Shown: positions 7,718-16,299, counted from the stretch's first letter. The stretch is 41,223 bases of DNA from an uncultured Ectothiorhodospiraceae bacterium (GCA_947258545.1 CAMYJI010000020.1:1-41223), one strand, 5' to 3'. Notes: generated by a model not told the origin, from the letters alone. Numbers and translations are program-made.

Positions 7718-9679
7718 TCACGTTGCCAGTTCTTTGCGATCACGGAAGAACTCAAGGGCTTCCGGGTTTTGCAAGGCGCTGGTATTGCCCACGCTCTTGC
7801 CGTTTATCGTATCCCGGACGGCGATTTCGGCGATCTTTCCAGACCGGGTCTTGGGAATGTCGGGTACGGCCAGAATCTTGGCCGGCACATGCCGGGGCGA
7901 CGCGTTGTTGCGAATTGCCCGACGCACTTCCGCTTGGAGTTCGGCGGTCAATATCCGGTCGGACACGAGAACCACGAACAGTACGACGCGCACATCGTCA
8001 TCCCAGTCCTGCCCGACACAAACAGCGTCCAGAATTCCGTCAATCTTCTCAACCTGCCTGTAAATCTCTGCGGTTCCGATGCGTACACCGCCCGGATTGA
8101 GCACGGCGTCTGAACGGCCGTGAATGATCATGCCGCCTCTTTGTGTGATCTCGGCGAAGTCGCCGTGGCACCACACGTTAGCGAACTTGCTGAAGTACGC
8201 ATCGTCATAGCGCTCGTTGTCCGAGTCGTTCCAGAACTTGAGAGGCATGGATGGAAACGGCCGCTCACACACGAGTTCACCCCGTTGACCCACGACAGGC
8301 TGGCCTTGCTCGTCGTACACTTCCACGGCCATTCCAAGTGCGCGGCACTGGATTTCGCCCCGATACAAAGGTAACAGCGGCACACCGAGCGCAAACGCGG
8401 ACAGTATGTCGGTGCCGCCGGTAACCGAGGCCAGGAGGGCGTCCTGACCGAGTACCTTGTCGTAGATGAAGTCATAGCTCTCCGGCGACAATACGGAGCC
8501 CGTTGACATCAGCAGCCGAAGCCGAGACAAGTCAAAGTCCCCGGCTGGCGCGATTCCCTGCTTTTCAACGCCGGCATAGTATCGTGCACCAGCCCCGAAC
8601 GCGGTCACGCTCTCATCCTGCGCGATCTGCCAGAGTATGTCCGGCGCCTCGGATGGAAGGGGTGAACCATCGTACAGGACTACCGTGCAACCGCTCGCCA
8701 GCCCTGTCACCAGCCAGTTCCACATCATCCAGCCACAGGTACTGAAAAAGAGCAGCGTATCGTCAGTCCCGAGGTCACAATGCAGTTGATGGTCCTTCAT
8801 CAGTTGGACCAGCGCACCACCGGCGTGATGCACGATGCATTTGGGGACACCCGTTGTCCCGGACGTGAAAAGTATGAATATAGGATGGTCAAACGGCAGT
8901 TGAGCAAAATCGAGCGGCTCCGAGTGAACTTGGAAATCAGATAGAGCTACGAACTTCGGGCTGCTATGCAGTTGAACGTCATTCTCGAGATTAGGAAAAA
9001 CAACGACGCGTTCGATACTCGGCAACTGCTGAATGAACTCAGCGACCCTTGCCACCGAGTCGAAGGTCTTTCCGTTGTAGCGATAACCGTCAGCCGTAAA
9101 GAGAATTCTTGGTGCTATCTGGCCAAATCGGTCAATGATTCCGTTGTCTCCGAAGTCCGGCGAGCAGGAAGACCAGATTGCTCCAATGCTGCTGGCAGCC
9201 AACATGGCGACCAGCGCATAAGGGTGGTTGGGCACGAACCCGGCAACCCGGTCGCCAGCCGTAACGCCGGCCTGCCTGAGACCGGCCGCGGTGGCCGCGA
9301 CTTGTTCCCTGAGTTCACGATTCGACCAGGCGAAGCGGTGGCCCGTTTCGTCATAGTACGTAACGGCAACATCTTTGTCCTGATGTCGCAGCAGGTTCTC
9401 GGCGAAATTCAATTTTGCGCCGGCATAGAATTTCGTTTCGCGCATCCTGCCCGCGGGTTTAATCGAGGTATCCCAGTGGCTTGATGAAACGATATCCAGG
9501 AACGTCCAGAGTTCGCCCCAGAACTCCTCCGGCCGCTGAATAGACCATCGGTACAGGTCATCGTAATGAAGCAGTGTGCGGTCGGTAGATTTTTCCGCGG
9601 CGCGACGGAATCGATCAATGTTCGTTGCCGGGATACTCGCCGGATCGGGGCGCCACAAGACCTCGGGTTCACGCATCAC
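7718..9679 (-). CDS. Acetoacetyl-CoA synthetase
   Basis: A 653-residue adenylate-forming enzyme matching acetoacetate-CoA ligase in length and in its N-terminal features (the FWGELWTFLDIV region). It activates acetoacetate with ATP and CoA. The ATP-binding P-loop TSGTTGVPK is at residues 272-280, and the C-terminal catalytic lysine is K615 in PKTRSGKIAEI. The start codon overlaps the stop of the upstream dehydrogenase gene by 4 bases (9676-9679), which indicates translational coupling. Its partners are the 3-hydroxyacyl-CoA dehydrogenase upstream and the thiolase downstream, so the operon can drain acetoacetate into acetyl-CoA. Confidence 0.92.
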   Translation of the reverse strand: MMREPEVLWRPDPASIPATNIDRFRRAAEKSTDRTLLHYDDLYRWSIQRPEEFWGELWTFLDIVSSSHWDTSIKPAGRMRETKFYAGAKLNFAENLLRHQDKDVAVTYYDETGHRFAWSNRELREQVAATAAGLRQAGVTAGDRVAGFVPNHPYALVAMLAASSIGAIWSSCSPDFGDNGIIDRFGQIAPRILFTADGYRYNGKTFDSVARVAEFIQQLPSIERVVVFPNLENDVQLHSSPKFVALSDFQVHSEPLDFAQLPFDHPIFILFTSGTTGVPKCIVHHAGGALVQLMKDHQLHCDLGTDDTLLFFSTCGWMMWNWLVTGLASGCTVVLYDGSPLPSEAPDILWQIAQDESVTAFGAGARYYAGVEKQGIAPAGDFDLSRLRLLMSTGSVLSPESYDFIYDKVLGQDALLASVTGGTDILSAFALGVPLLPLYRGEIQCRALGMAVEVYDEQGQPVVGQRGELVCERPFPSMPLKFWNDSDNERYDDAYFSKFANVWCHGDFAEITQRGGMIIHGRSDAVLNPGGVRIGTAEIYRQVEKIDGILDAVCVGQDWDDDVRVVLFVVLVSDRILTAELQAEVRRAIRNNASPRHVPAKILAVPDIPKTRSGKIAEIAVRDTINGKSVGNTSALQNPEALEFFRDRKELAT

Positions 9680-10578
9680 GTTCGGCCCGTTACTTTCAGC
9701 AGATGCCTGGTCAGAAGCTCCCTCTTCGCCGCTGCTGTCTCGGGCGTCCAGTGATGGAATCCCTGCCCGCTATTCATGCCGGTTCGTCCCGAATCGAGCA
9801 TTTGCTGAAGGATCGGGTTGGGCTCCAAATCATTGCAGAGTTCCGGGAAAACGACCCGATGCACATCCTGGGTCAGCTCGATCCCGACGAGGTCGGCGTT
9901 CTCCAGGGGGGCGAGTACCGGTAGGCGCAAGCCAAAACTCTTTTTGATGACAGTATCGACGCCTTCGGCGTCGATTGCGCCGCTGGCAACCAGTGCGACC
10001 GCCTCTCGCCAGAGGGCGTGTTGCAGCCTGTTTCCGACAACAGTGTCTTTTTTGATATGGACCGGATCCTTGCCCGCCATCCGAAGAAGCCTCATGGCGG
10101 ACTCTACCGTTTCCAGCGATGTGCGCTCGCCCTGGATGACCTCGACGAGCGGTACCAGGTAAGGCGGGTTCCAGAAGTGAACGCCGACGACGCGTGCTGC
10201 ATCAGCATCATCGAGTTCTTTCGCTATTCTCGAGATGGGAATAACCGACGAATTAGTCCCCAGCAAAGTACTGGATGGCGTGATGTCGGCAAGGCTAGCG
10301 AACAGCTCCTGCTTCAGTTCGATCTTCTCGGGCGCGGCTTCGATGACGAAGTCTACCGAACCGACCGAGGCTTCGAGATCGCCTGAAAAAGTGATTCGAT
10401 CGACGCATTCATCCGGATCGCCGATGGCGCTGCACATAGACAGGATCTTGTCTTTCGCTGCGTGTCGGGCATCGTCGAAGGGCTCATACAGCATGACGTT
10501 CATGCCATGAGCGGCCATCAGCTGGGCAATGCCATTCCCCATCAGACCTGCGCCGATGACTGCGACACTTGACGTCAT
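9676..10578 (-). CDS. 3-hydroxyacyl-CoA dehydrogenase family protein
   Basis: A 300-residue NAD-dependent dehydrogenase with an N-terminal Rossmann motif GAGLMGNG (residues 9-16) and a C-terminal helical domain. H134 (VGVHFWNPPY) and E146 are the expected catalytic pair. The variant HFWNPPYLVPLVEV is closer to dehydrogenases acting on 3-hydroxy acids or carnitine-like substrates than to the classical HFFNP of 3-hydroxybutyryl-CoA dehydrogenase, so a free 3-hydroxy acid is a possible substrate. It overlaps both neighbours by 4 bases, so it lies inside a tightly coupled run SDR, this gene, acetoacetyl-CoA synthetase. The exact substrate is not known. Confidence 0.82.
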   Translation of the reverse strand: MTSSVAVIGAGLMGNGIAQLMAAHGMNVMLYEPFDDARHAAKDKILSMCSAIGDPDECVDRITFSGDLEASVGSVDFVIEAAPEKIELKQELFASLADITPSSTLLGTNSSVIPISRIAKELDDADAARVVGVHFWNPPYLVPLVEVIQGERTSLETVESAMRLLRMAGKDPVHIKKDTVVGNRLQHALWREAVALVASGAIDAEGVDTVIKKSFGLRLPVLAPLENADLVGIELTQDVHRVVFPELCNDLEPNPILQQMLDSGRTGMNSGQGFHHWTPETAAAKRELLTRHLLKVTGRT

Positions 10579-11354
10579 ATCAGCACCATCCCGCCCGAAA
10601 TGGTCAATGCCTGCCCCGTCATTCCGTTGCTCTCATCGGAGGCAAGATAAATGGCGAGCGGACCAATTTCCTCGGGCTCGAGGAAGCGCCCCATCGGTAC
10701 CCGGGACAGCCAGACGCCACGCGTTTCCTCGATAGTCATGTTGGCGGCATCCGCGAACTGGGCCATGCCCTCGTCGAACATCGGGGTCTCGACCCAACCG
10801 GGGCAGATGGCGTTGATATTGACCCCGGTCTTCGCAAATTCGATGGCCAGCGATTTGGTGATCCCCAGGACGGCGTGCTTTGACCCGTTGTAGTGCGCCT
10901 GGAACATGGATCCCCACTTCCCGGCCGTCGATGCAATATTGACGATCTTGCCGTGTCCCGCCTCGATCATGTCGGGCAGGAACTTCTGGATCATGCGGAC
11001 GGCGCCGAGGTAATTTACCGTGATGGTGCGCTCGTAAACGTCCAGCGGTGTATCCAGGAACCGTGAAATTGCGTAATAACCGGCGCTGTTAACAACAATA
11101 TTCGGCGGCCCGACTTCTCGTACTACCGCTTCGTAAAGCGCATTTACGCTGTCGTCGCTTGCCACGTCACACGGCAGCGCGAGTGCCTGTGCGCCCGATG
11201 AGCGGATAGAGTCTGCTGCTGTTTGAGCTTTTTCCAACCCTCGAGCACAGATGGCGACGGCCGCCCCTTCCTGAGCAAACGCTTTTGCGATGCACAGACC
11301 TATGCCGCTGCTGGCGCCGGTGATTACGGCAGTTTTTCCATTCAGTCGACCCAT
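10575..11354 (-). CDS. SDR dehydrogenase, 3-hydroxybutyrate dehydrogenase-like
   Basis: A 259-residue short-chain dehydrogenase. The cofactor motif TGASSGIG is at residues 12-19, and the catalytic residues are S142, Y155 and K159 (YNGSK). The segment NAICPGWVETPMF resembles D-3-hydroxybutyrate dehydrogenases, and the next enzymes handle acetoacetate, so oxidation of a 3-hydroxy acid is likely. The ATG overlaps by one base the stop codon of the small membrane protein gene upstream, and its own stop overlaps the next gene by 4 bases. Other SDR substrates cannot be excluded. Confidence 0.83.
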   Translation of the reverse strand: MGRLNGKTAVITGASSGIGLCIAKAFAQEGAAVAICARGLEKAQTAADSIRSSGAQALALPCDVASDDSVNALYEAVVREVGPPNIVVNSAGYYAISRFLDTPLDVYERTITVNYLGAVRMIQKFLPDMIEAGHGKIVNIASTAGKWGSMFQAHYNGSKHAVLGITKSLAIEFAKTGVNINAICPGWVETPMFDEGMAQFADAANMTIEETRGVWLSRVPMGRFLEPEEIGPLAIYLASDESNGMTGQALTISGGMVLI

Positions 11355-11467
11355 TAGCCCTCCCGCGATTTACGCAGTACGTAACCGACCGCGGCGAGTA
11401 CACCGAAGACAAGCATCATCAGGACGACGCCACCCATCCAAAGCTGCGTAACAACGAGTTCCTCCAT
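11354..11467 (-). CDS. Small single-span membrane protein, 37 residues
   Basis: A very short gene starting at ATG 11467 and ending with TAA that overlaps the ATG of the SDR gene by one base. The protein begins MEELVVTQLWMGG, has one hydrophobic segment at about residues 11-30 (VVLMMLVFGVLAAVGYV) and ends with a basic tail, LRKSREG, a pattern of a single membrane span. AAAGGA lies upstream across the stop of the preceding small gene. Its place directly behind a sodium:solute symporter suggests an accessory subunit of the transporter; this is inference. I do not recognise a named family. Confidence 0.65.
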   Translation of the reverse strand: MEELVVTQLWMGGVVLMMLVFGVLAAVGYVLRKSREG

Positions 11468-11471
11468 AGGC

Positions 11472-11576
11472 CTAGTTTCCTTTCGAAGAGTGATGAAGCG
11501 CGTACGCGATCGCGACGCCAACCAGGAGAATTCCCAGGATGACTGCCAGACTTTGCAGAAAAATGCTCCAGAACAT
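11472..11576 (-). CDS. Small single-span membrane protein, 34 residues
   Basis: Starts at ATG 11576, 9 bases after the symporter stop, with AAGGGG before it. The protein begins MFWSIFLQSLAVILGILL, is hydrophobic to about residue 26 and ends HHSSKGN, again a single membrane span. Its stop is 4 bases before the start of the next small gene. Two short membrane genes in a row, each with its own ribosome-binding site and fitting exactly between larger genes, are unlikely to be chance. A role as small subunits of the symporter is inferred. Confidence 0.6.
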   Translation of the reverse strand: MFWSIFLQSLAVILGILLVGVAIAYALHHSSKGN

Positions 11577-11585
11577 TGGCGCCCC

Positions 11586-13055
11586 TTATGCCCGCACCTG
11601 GACGGCCGGTTCGGTGTTTTCGGAACGTAATAGCCCTGGCCTGCCGCTCACCAGCAGATTGCCCGGGATAAGAACCAGTAATACGGCTGTCAGCGTCACA
11701 TAGGCGTTGGGTGCACCGGGCACTCCGAGCACGGCCGGCAGGCTGCTGAAAGACCAGAGGCTGTTGAGGATCCAGCTCACGAGCAACGCTGTGATTGCGA
11801 CGCCCTGGTGGCGTTTCCAGAACAGGCCGAGCACGACGACCCAGAATACGGGCACAAGCCAGGCAAACAGCCAATTCATCGCCGCAAGAATGGGCGGCAG
11901 GAAGGCGGCAACGCCGATCGCGATTCCTGCAACAACGACAATCGTTAAACGCATTACACGTGTCTGCGTGGCTTCCGATGACGTCGGGCGGTAGAGCGGC
12001 CTGAATATATCGTTGGCGAAAATCGTGGCAATCGCGAGCGCGAGAATTGCAAATGTGGAAAGAATGGCCGCGAGAAACGACGCCAGCAGCAATGCGCCGA
12101 GCCAGGGGGGCAGGTAGGCAACGAGCATATTCGTTGCCGCAACCTTTTGACCCAGCGCCTGGAACTCCGGAATCGACTTCGCGGCAAGCCCCAGGGCCAC
12201 GGCGAACACACCGAACAGACCATTGAGGGGCGCTGCGATCCAGAGCGCGCGACGGATGACTTTCTCGCTCTCGGCTGCCATGGCCACCTGCATCAACATC
12301 TGGTTGGTGCCCTGGCTGAATACGACGGCGACGATCGTTCCGAGAACGAAGGTCTGGATGATCTCGATGTTCCCGAAGATCGAGATCATGTGTGCCTGGC
12401 CACTTTGCTGGTAGAACTCGCCGACGCTGTCGAAGCTTCCGCCGGGCAGCTTGAAGGCCACGAAGATCGTTGCGAGCACCAGCCCGATATACATTACGGT
12501 GGCATTGACTACGTTAACCCAGCCGATTTCCTTCATCCCGGCGAGGATCACGTAGAGAATGCCGATGACGCCACCGACAATGGCGCCGGTTGCGATGCCC
12601 CAATCGGTCAGCGATGCGAAGATGATGCCAATACCCTGGGCTTCGACCGTCAGGATGCCGAACATTACGCCGGCCATCACGCAAGAGACGAAAAGCCGCG
12701 TTTCGAGGCCGTACGCCGTGTCGAGCAGCTGCGGCACCGTGGTCACGCCGAGTCTGCGTACCCAGAGGCCCGTGCCAAGACAAACGACGACCAGCAAAAT
12801 AACGTGGGCCAGGCTGAACCAGACGGCGGCTGCGCCGAGGATCCACGCCATTTCGAAAACGCCCAGAATGTGCGCAGTACCCAGAACCGTCAATGCCATC
12901 GTGACTGCCACGACCGGGATTGGGAGGCTGCGACCCGCCAGTGCGAACTGATCCTTTTCTGCATGCTTTGCCTGCCAGCGCTGAATCCATAAACCGAGTC
13001 CCACGATCAATACAACCTCGTAGGCCAGCACGGCGATCAGCATGGCGTAGTTCAA
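11586..13055 (-). CDS. Sodium:solute symporter family protein
   Basis: A 489-residue, highly hydrophobic protein with about 13 membrane segments, matching the sodium:solute symporter (SSS) family in length and in its early motif (DQFALAGRSLPIPVVAVTMA). It should import an organic acid or similar solute with sodium across the inner membrane. It is placed between two SDR genes, so the imported solute is probably the substrate of this operon. Two tiny membrane protein genes follow immediately. The substrate cannot be told from sequence. Confidence 0.87.
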   Translation of the reverse strand: MNYAMLIAVLAYEVVLIVGLGLWIQRWQAKHAEKDQFALAGRSLPIPVVAVTMALTVLGTAHILGVFEMAWILGAAAVWFSLAHVILLVVVCLGTGLWVRRLGVTTVPQLLDTAYGLETRLFVSCVMAGVMFGILTVEAQGIGIIFASLTDWGIATGAIVGGVIGILYVILAGMKEIGWVNVVNATVMYIGLVLATIFVAFKLPGGSFDSVGEFYQQSGQAHMISIFGNIEIIQTFVLGTIVAVVFSQGTNQMLMQVAMAAESEKVIRRALWIAAPLNGLFGVFAVALGLAAKSIPEFQALGQKVAATNMLVAYLPPWLGALLLASFLAAILSTFAILALAIATIFANDIFRPLYRPTSSEATQTRVMRLTIVVVAGIAIGVAAFLPPILAAMNWLFAWLVPVFWVVVLGLFWKRHQGVAITALLVSWILNSLWSFSSLPAVLGVPGAPNAYVTLTAVLLVLIPGNLLVSGRPGLLRSENTEPAVQVRA

Positions 13056-13098
13056 TTGGCTACCCCCTCCTCACTCTCGTTCCTGCTTCGACACTGCG

Positions 13099-13896
13099 TT
13101 ATCCCGCGGTGTATCCGCCATCGGGCCGAACAACCTGGCCAGTCATGAAACTCGAGGCATCGGATGCGAGGAACAGAAGCGGGCCGGCCAGATCGTCGGG
13201 CTCGCCCAGGCGCCCGATTGGTATCCGAGCGAGGATCCCGTTACGGGCCGTCGTTCCTTTTTCGTCGTCGGCGAACATCCAGGCCGTCAGCGGCGACCGA
13301 AATACGGTCGGAGCGATCGCGTTCACGGTGATGCCGCTCTTGCCCCACTCGCAGCCCAATGCCCTGACGATGCCGTCCACCGCAGACTTTGACGGGCAAT
13401 AAGCGGAGTAGCCGGCTGGATGGCCCAGGATACTGCGCGCCGAAGAGACCAGCACCACGCGGCCTTTTTGTTGCTTCTTAAAGACCGTCGCAGCTGCGCG
13501 GCATAGAAGCCAGGGGTCGCGCACATTCGCGTCCATGACCGTTTGCCACCTGTCGGGAGTCAGGTCCTCAATTTCATCAACGTCGTTCACGCCTGACGCA
13601 ACAACGAGAATGTCCAGTCGTCCGAATGCCGATACGGCAGCATCGACCAGTGCCTGGCAGTTTTCCTCCGTATTCGGACGTAATGCCCGCGTTTCTACAT
13701 TGCCGCCTTCGTCGCGCAATCGGGCGGCAATGGCTTCGAGTTTCTCGGCGCCACCGGCAGCGGCAAGGATGTTGCAGCCCGCGCGTGCGAGTGTGGTAGC
13801 CGCCACCTCGCCAAAAGCGCCTGTTGCTCCGGTAATCAGTGCCGTTCGTCCCTCGATGTCGAACAACAATGACGGGTCTTTCGGGATTCCGGCCAT
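13099..13896 (-). CDS. SDR family oxidoreductase
   Basis: A 265-residue short-chain dehydrogenase with TGATGAFG at residues 22-29 and catalytic S152, Y166 and K170 (YCPSK). The C-terminal GQVVRPDGGYTAG is typical of classical SDRs. It shares little beyond family motifs with the second SDR of the operon, so the two probably act on different substrates. It follows the cupin gene by 3 bases. Because it lies next to the hydrolase and cupin, an early pathway step, oxidation of the hydrolysis product, is likely but unproven. Confidence 0.83.
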   Translation of the reverse strand: MAGIPKDPSLLFDIEGRTALITGATGAFGEVAATTLARAGCNILAAAGGAEKLEAIAARLRDEGGNVETRALRPNTEENCQALVDAAVSAFGRLDILVVASGVNDVDEIEDLTPDRWQTVMDANVRDPWLLCRAAATVFKKQQKGRVVLVSSARSILGHPAGYSAYCPSKSAVDGIVRALGCEWGKSGITVNAIAPTVFRSPLTAWMFADDEKGTTARNGILARIPIGRLGEPDDLAGPLLFLASDASSFMTGQVVRPDGGYTAG

Positions 13897-13899
13897 TTT

Positions 13900-14241
13900 C
13901 TATTCCTTCGCGTACGGCATGATGACCAGCATCGTCGCCGGGGCGTCAGTATGGTTGACGACTGATCTGGCTTCGTTGGGTGCAATGACGCAGCTGTCGT
14001 GGGGGGCCAACGTAACGTTCTCGTCTTCCGTCGTGACGGTAATCTCGCCGGATAAGACGACGTAGATCTTCTCCAGCGGCGTTGCATCCATCTCGGCGCC
14101 ACCGCCAGGCTCAAATGTCGAGAATCCGACCCAGCAGGTTTTAGCGTCGCTGGCCTCCATGCCCTGAAGGCGAACGCAGCTCATGTCGTAGTGCTTTGGC
14201 GCGACATAGGGCTGCGCATCTTTGGATCTGACGACCTGCAT
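13900..14241 (-). CDS. Small cupin protein with changed metal-ligand positions
   Basis: A 113-residue single-domain cupin. The fold signature is clear at residues 46-66 (LEKIYVVLSGEITV) and 75-110. However, where classical cupins carry H-x-H before the conserved Glu, this protein has E50-x-D52 followed by E57, and the usual His of the second motif is also missing near R92-S93. It may bind metal with acidic residues or none at all. The start ATG overlaps by one base the stop of the upstream hydrolase (TGATG), so the two are translationally coupled. The function is not known. Confidence 0.75.
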   Translation of the reverse strand: MQVVRSKDAQPYVAPKHYDMSCVRLQGMEASDAKTCWVGFSTFEPGGGAEMDATPLEKIYVVLSGEITVTTEDENVTLAPHDSCVIAPNEARSVVNHTDAPATMLVIMPYAKE

Positions 14242-15110
14242 CAGCCCGCGTCGCCAGTTTCGATCCGGTACTTGCCGCTCGGATCTATCATGGCAACCAG
14301 GCGAACGATGCAGCCATCACCTTTCTTCCAGCGCCACGGGAAAGCCGCAAAAGTAACTCGCTTACCAGTTACCTTGTCGATATCGCCGCCAATGTTCTCG
14401 AACCCACAAATGCCGTGTGACAGAATGGCGTTGTGGCAGGGTTCCCATTCCGGGAAATCCTCGAGCACCGTACGCCCCGTTGTTTCGTAATATTCCTGGC
14501 AAACTTTCGGCAGCAATCCATCGGGCGCACCCGGCCCATGTGGACCGATAGCCGTGCCGAGCGGGTGGTCTAGTGCCTGCGTGTCGGAGCCGATCATCTT
14601 GACCTTCTTCTCGACGAACCACTCCCCAGCCTCCTTGTAGAAGCCTGGCGAATAGCCGTAGTAATGCTGGTTATCGCCGTAGTATTTGTGCCAACCCGTG
14701 TTAACGATGACGATATCGCCTTCGCGGATTGCAGGCCTCGCGTTCTCGAGATCCTCGGCCGTGATGATCTCCCATTTGTTTTTCGGGATTGAAACGACGA
14801 CACCGGTACCAAAGAAGTACGGCAGCGGCACCTCATCCATGAATGCCGTACCCGGTACAACGTGACCGGGCGCATCGATGTGCGTACCCGAGTGCATGAC
14901 GGTCGTGATTTTTTGTGTGAGCACTCCCGATTTGGCCATGTTGTGGAGACGCTCGATCTTGACGTCTTCGAAATACGGCCAGCACGGTTGCCCCAGGCCC
15001 CAAGGATGGCTGAGGTCATAAAACTCAAGGCCCATGTTGTTCTCGAGATTTGACTCCTCGAATTGGCACAAGCCGTCGTCGCGCCAGTCTCCTTGCTCCC
15101 ATCCGCTCAT
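14241..15110 (-). CDS. Cyclase-family metal-dependent hydrolase
   Basis: A 289-residue member of the cyclase family that includes kynurenine formamidase and isatin hydrolase, which open amide or lactam bonds with a bound metal. The signature H73-S-G-T-H77-x-D79-A-P-x-H83 is complete, and a further His is seen in GSDTQALDHPLGT. The start ATG 15110 is backed by GGAGG on the minus strand; an inner Met26 (MGLEFYDLSHPWG) is where most relatives would begin, so the first 25 residues are an unusual extension or the true start is inside. It is the first gene of the minus-strand operon, behind a good promoter at 15170-15198. The substrate is unknown. Confidence 0.85.
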   Translation of the reverse strand: MSGWEQGDWRDDGLCQFEESNLENNMGLEFYDLSHPWGLGQPCWPYFEDVKIERLHNMAKSGVLTQKITTVMHSGTHIDAPGHVVPGTAFMDEVPLPYFFGTGVVVSIPKNKWEIITAEDLENARPAIREGDIVIVNTGWHKYYGDNQHYYGYSPGFYKEAGEWFVEKKVKMIGSDTQALDHPLGTAIGPHGPGAPDGLLPKVCQEYYETTGRTVLEDFPEWEPCHNAILSHGICGFENIGGDIDKVTGKRVTFAAFPWRWKKGDGCIVRLVAMIDPSGKYRIETGDAG

Positions 15111-15131
15111 CGTCGCCGTCCTCCGTATAAG

Positions 15132-15159
15132 TGTACCAATTATCAGGACAACTGTACCA
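15132..15159 (-). promoter_or_regulatory. Paired TGTACCA repeats, candidate operator
   Basis: TGTACCA occurs at 15132-15138 and 15153-15159, exactly 21 bases (two helical turns) apart, in the leader just downstream of the -10 box of the minus-strand operon. A dimeric repressor such as the IclR or TetR protein of this region could bind here. Binding is inferred. Confidence 0.45.
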
Positions 15160-15169
15160 TTACATGGCT

Positions 15170-15198
15170 ATTCTGATGCGTTGGTCTTGGCCTGTCAA
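15170..15198 (-). promoter_or_regulatory. Promoter of the cyclase operon
   Basis: On the minus strand a perfect TTGACA (15198-15193) is followed after 17 bases by CAGAAT (15175-15170), four of six matches to the -10 consensus. The start of transcription would be near 15163, leaving a leader of about 50 bases before the ATG at 15110. Confidence 0.6.
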
Positions 15199-15228
15199 GC
15201 CCACAAGAGCAGCGCGCAGGGTCATTTA

Positions 15229-15242
15229 TGTATCGATATACA
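15229..15242. promoter_or_regulatory. TGTAT-N4-ATACA inverted repeat, candidate TetR site
   Basis: TGTAT (15229-15233) and ATACA (15238-15242) form an inverted repeat upstream of the cyclase-operon promoter. The same half-sites, with a 3-base spacer, occur at 16333-16345 in front of the receptor gene. The two sites flank the TetR gene. Confidence 0.4.
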
Positions 15243-15260
15243 ATACAACGAAGTGATATA

Positions 15261-15281
15261 TTGAGACGTGCTGGGTCTCAA
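15261..15281. other. Inverted repeat downstream of the TetR gene
   Basis: TTGAGAC (15261-15267) and GTCTCAA (15275-15281) form a perfect 7-base inverted repeat with a 7-base loop. It lies about 190 bases beyond the TetR stop and lacks a T-tract, so it may be an operator or a weak terminator. The rest of 15282-15474 shows nothing I can name. Confidence 0.35.
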
Positions 15282-15474
15282 GACAAGTGAAGGCGGTCAA
15301 ACCGGGATTTGAGAGCGGCCTTTATTTCGTTCGCTGGGACGCTGAAGAAATGGCGGTGTTTCGGCAGAGATGCGCAGGTTATCTCGCAAACACGCAGTGT
15401 GAGCGTCGATCAAAAGATGCAGAGGATGCTTAGCAGCACTGTCAGAGTGGCAGTTCCTTGATGGATTGGGAATC

Positions 15475-16134
15475 TCAAGTTCTGTGCCCTTCTGGTCGGC
15501 CGAATAACGTGTCAATGACCAGATTCGCGTGATTCTCGCGCTGTTCCTTCGACAAGATATCTGTTGCACACAACCTGTTGCTGAACGGAGCAAGGGCGAA
15601 CGGAAGGGCACCTAACGAGACCACAAACAAGAAGAAGCTCTCATTGGTGAAATTCGGCAAATGTCCCTGTCGCTGTACAACTTTGAACAAGGGCGCGATC
15701 TTCGCGTGAATAGGCCAGACAAGTTGAAACACATGGTCGAGTCTGTCGCTGTCTTTGAGCGCTTCGAAAGCCAGCATCCGCCACAGTGTTGGGTATTGCG
15801 CCGAACTCTCGATGAACACCCGTACGATCGCTTCAAACGACTCCAGGGCGTTTTCCGGCGTAACCTGATCCAGTACCGATAATTGTGAATCGGCAACTTG
15901 ATCGGTAACAAAAGCAACACAGGCCCTCCAAAGATCGTCCTTGGACCCGAAGTGGTAACGAAGCAAACCATGAGAGATATCGGCCTGCAGCGCGATCTCC
16001 CGCAATGATGTTGAGTTATAGCCAGCGGCGGCAAAGCACTCGAGACCCGCCTTCAATATATTGCGTTTTGTCTGCTCTGCGACATCCGCTGGCTTTTTGC
16101 CGACTTTGCTGGTTCGTCGTCTCGCTTGACTCAT
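15475..16134 (-). CDS. TetR-family transcriptional regulator
   Basis: A 219-residue repressor-type regulator. The frame is open from 16224, but ATG 16134 (MSQARRRTSKVGKK) is chosen because AGGAG lies 10 bases before it and the extra 30 residues look non-coding. The helix-turn-helix is at about residues 30-70 (TSLREIALQADISHGLLRYHF); the rest is the helical ligand-binding domain. The gene lies divergently between the cyclase operon and the TonB-receptor operon, with inverted repeats on both sides. It most likely represses one or both until a pathway intermediate, perhaps an acyl-CoA, is present. Confidence 0.87.
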   Translation of the reverse strand: MSQARRRTSKVGKKPADVAEQTKRNILKAGLECFAAAGYNSTSLREIALQADISHGLLRYHFGSKDDLWRACVAFVTDQVADSQLSVLDQVTPENALESFEAIVRVFIESSAQYPTLWRMLAFEALKDSDRLDHVFQLVWPIHAKIAPLFKVVQRQGHLPNFTNESFFLFVVSLGALPFALAPFSNRLCATDILSKEQRENHANLVIDTLFGRPEGHRT

Positions 16135-16299
16135 AGAGCGCTTGCTCCTGCAATTTGGTAAGCCGCCCAGTGTGGCCGCACATCCCGACAAAGAACACTC
16201 TCGATTCCGCTCAGCTTGCCTCAAGAGGCCCGAGATTCATACCTGCATGCCGAACGGCCCGCGTTTGTCAGCGACGTGTTGAGCGCGCCAACAACCTAG

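Noticed and set aside
12147..12992. A 281-residue open frame antisense to the symporter
   Set aside because: The minus-strand frame has clear membrane segments and family motifs; the plus-strand product is His/Asp/Gln-rich, as expected of a shadow.
5402..15284. Shared 12-mer GGGTCTCAAGAC at 5402-5413 and 15273-15284
   Set aside because: Many pairs of identical 12-mers are expected by chance in 41 kb and the flanks do not match.
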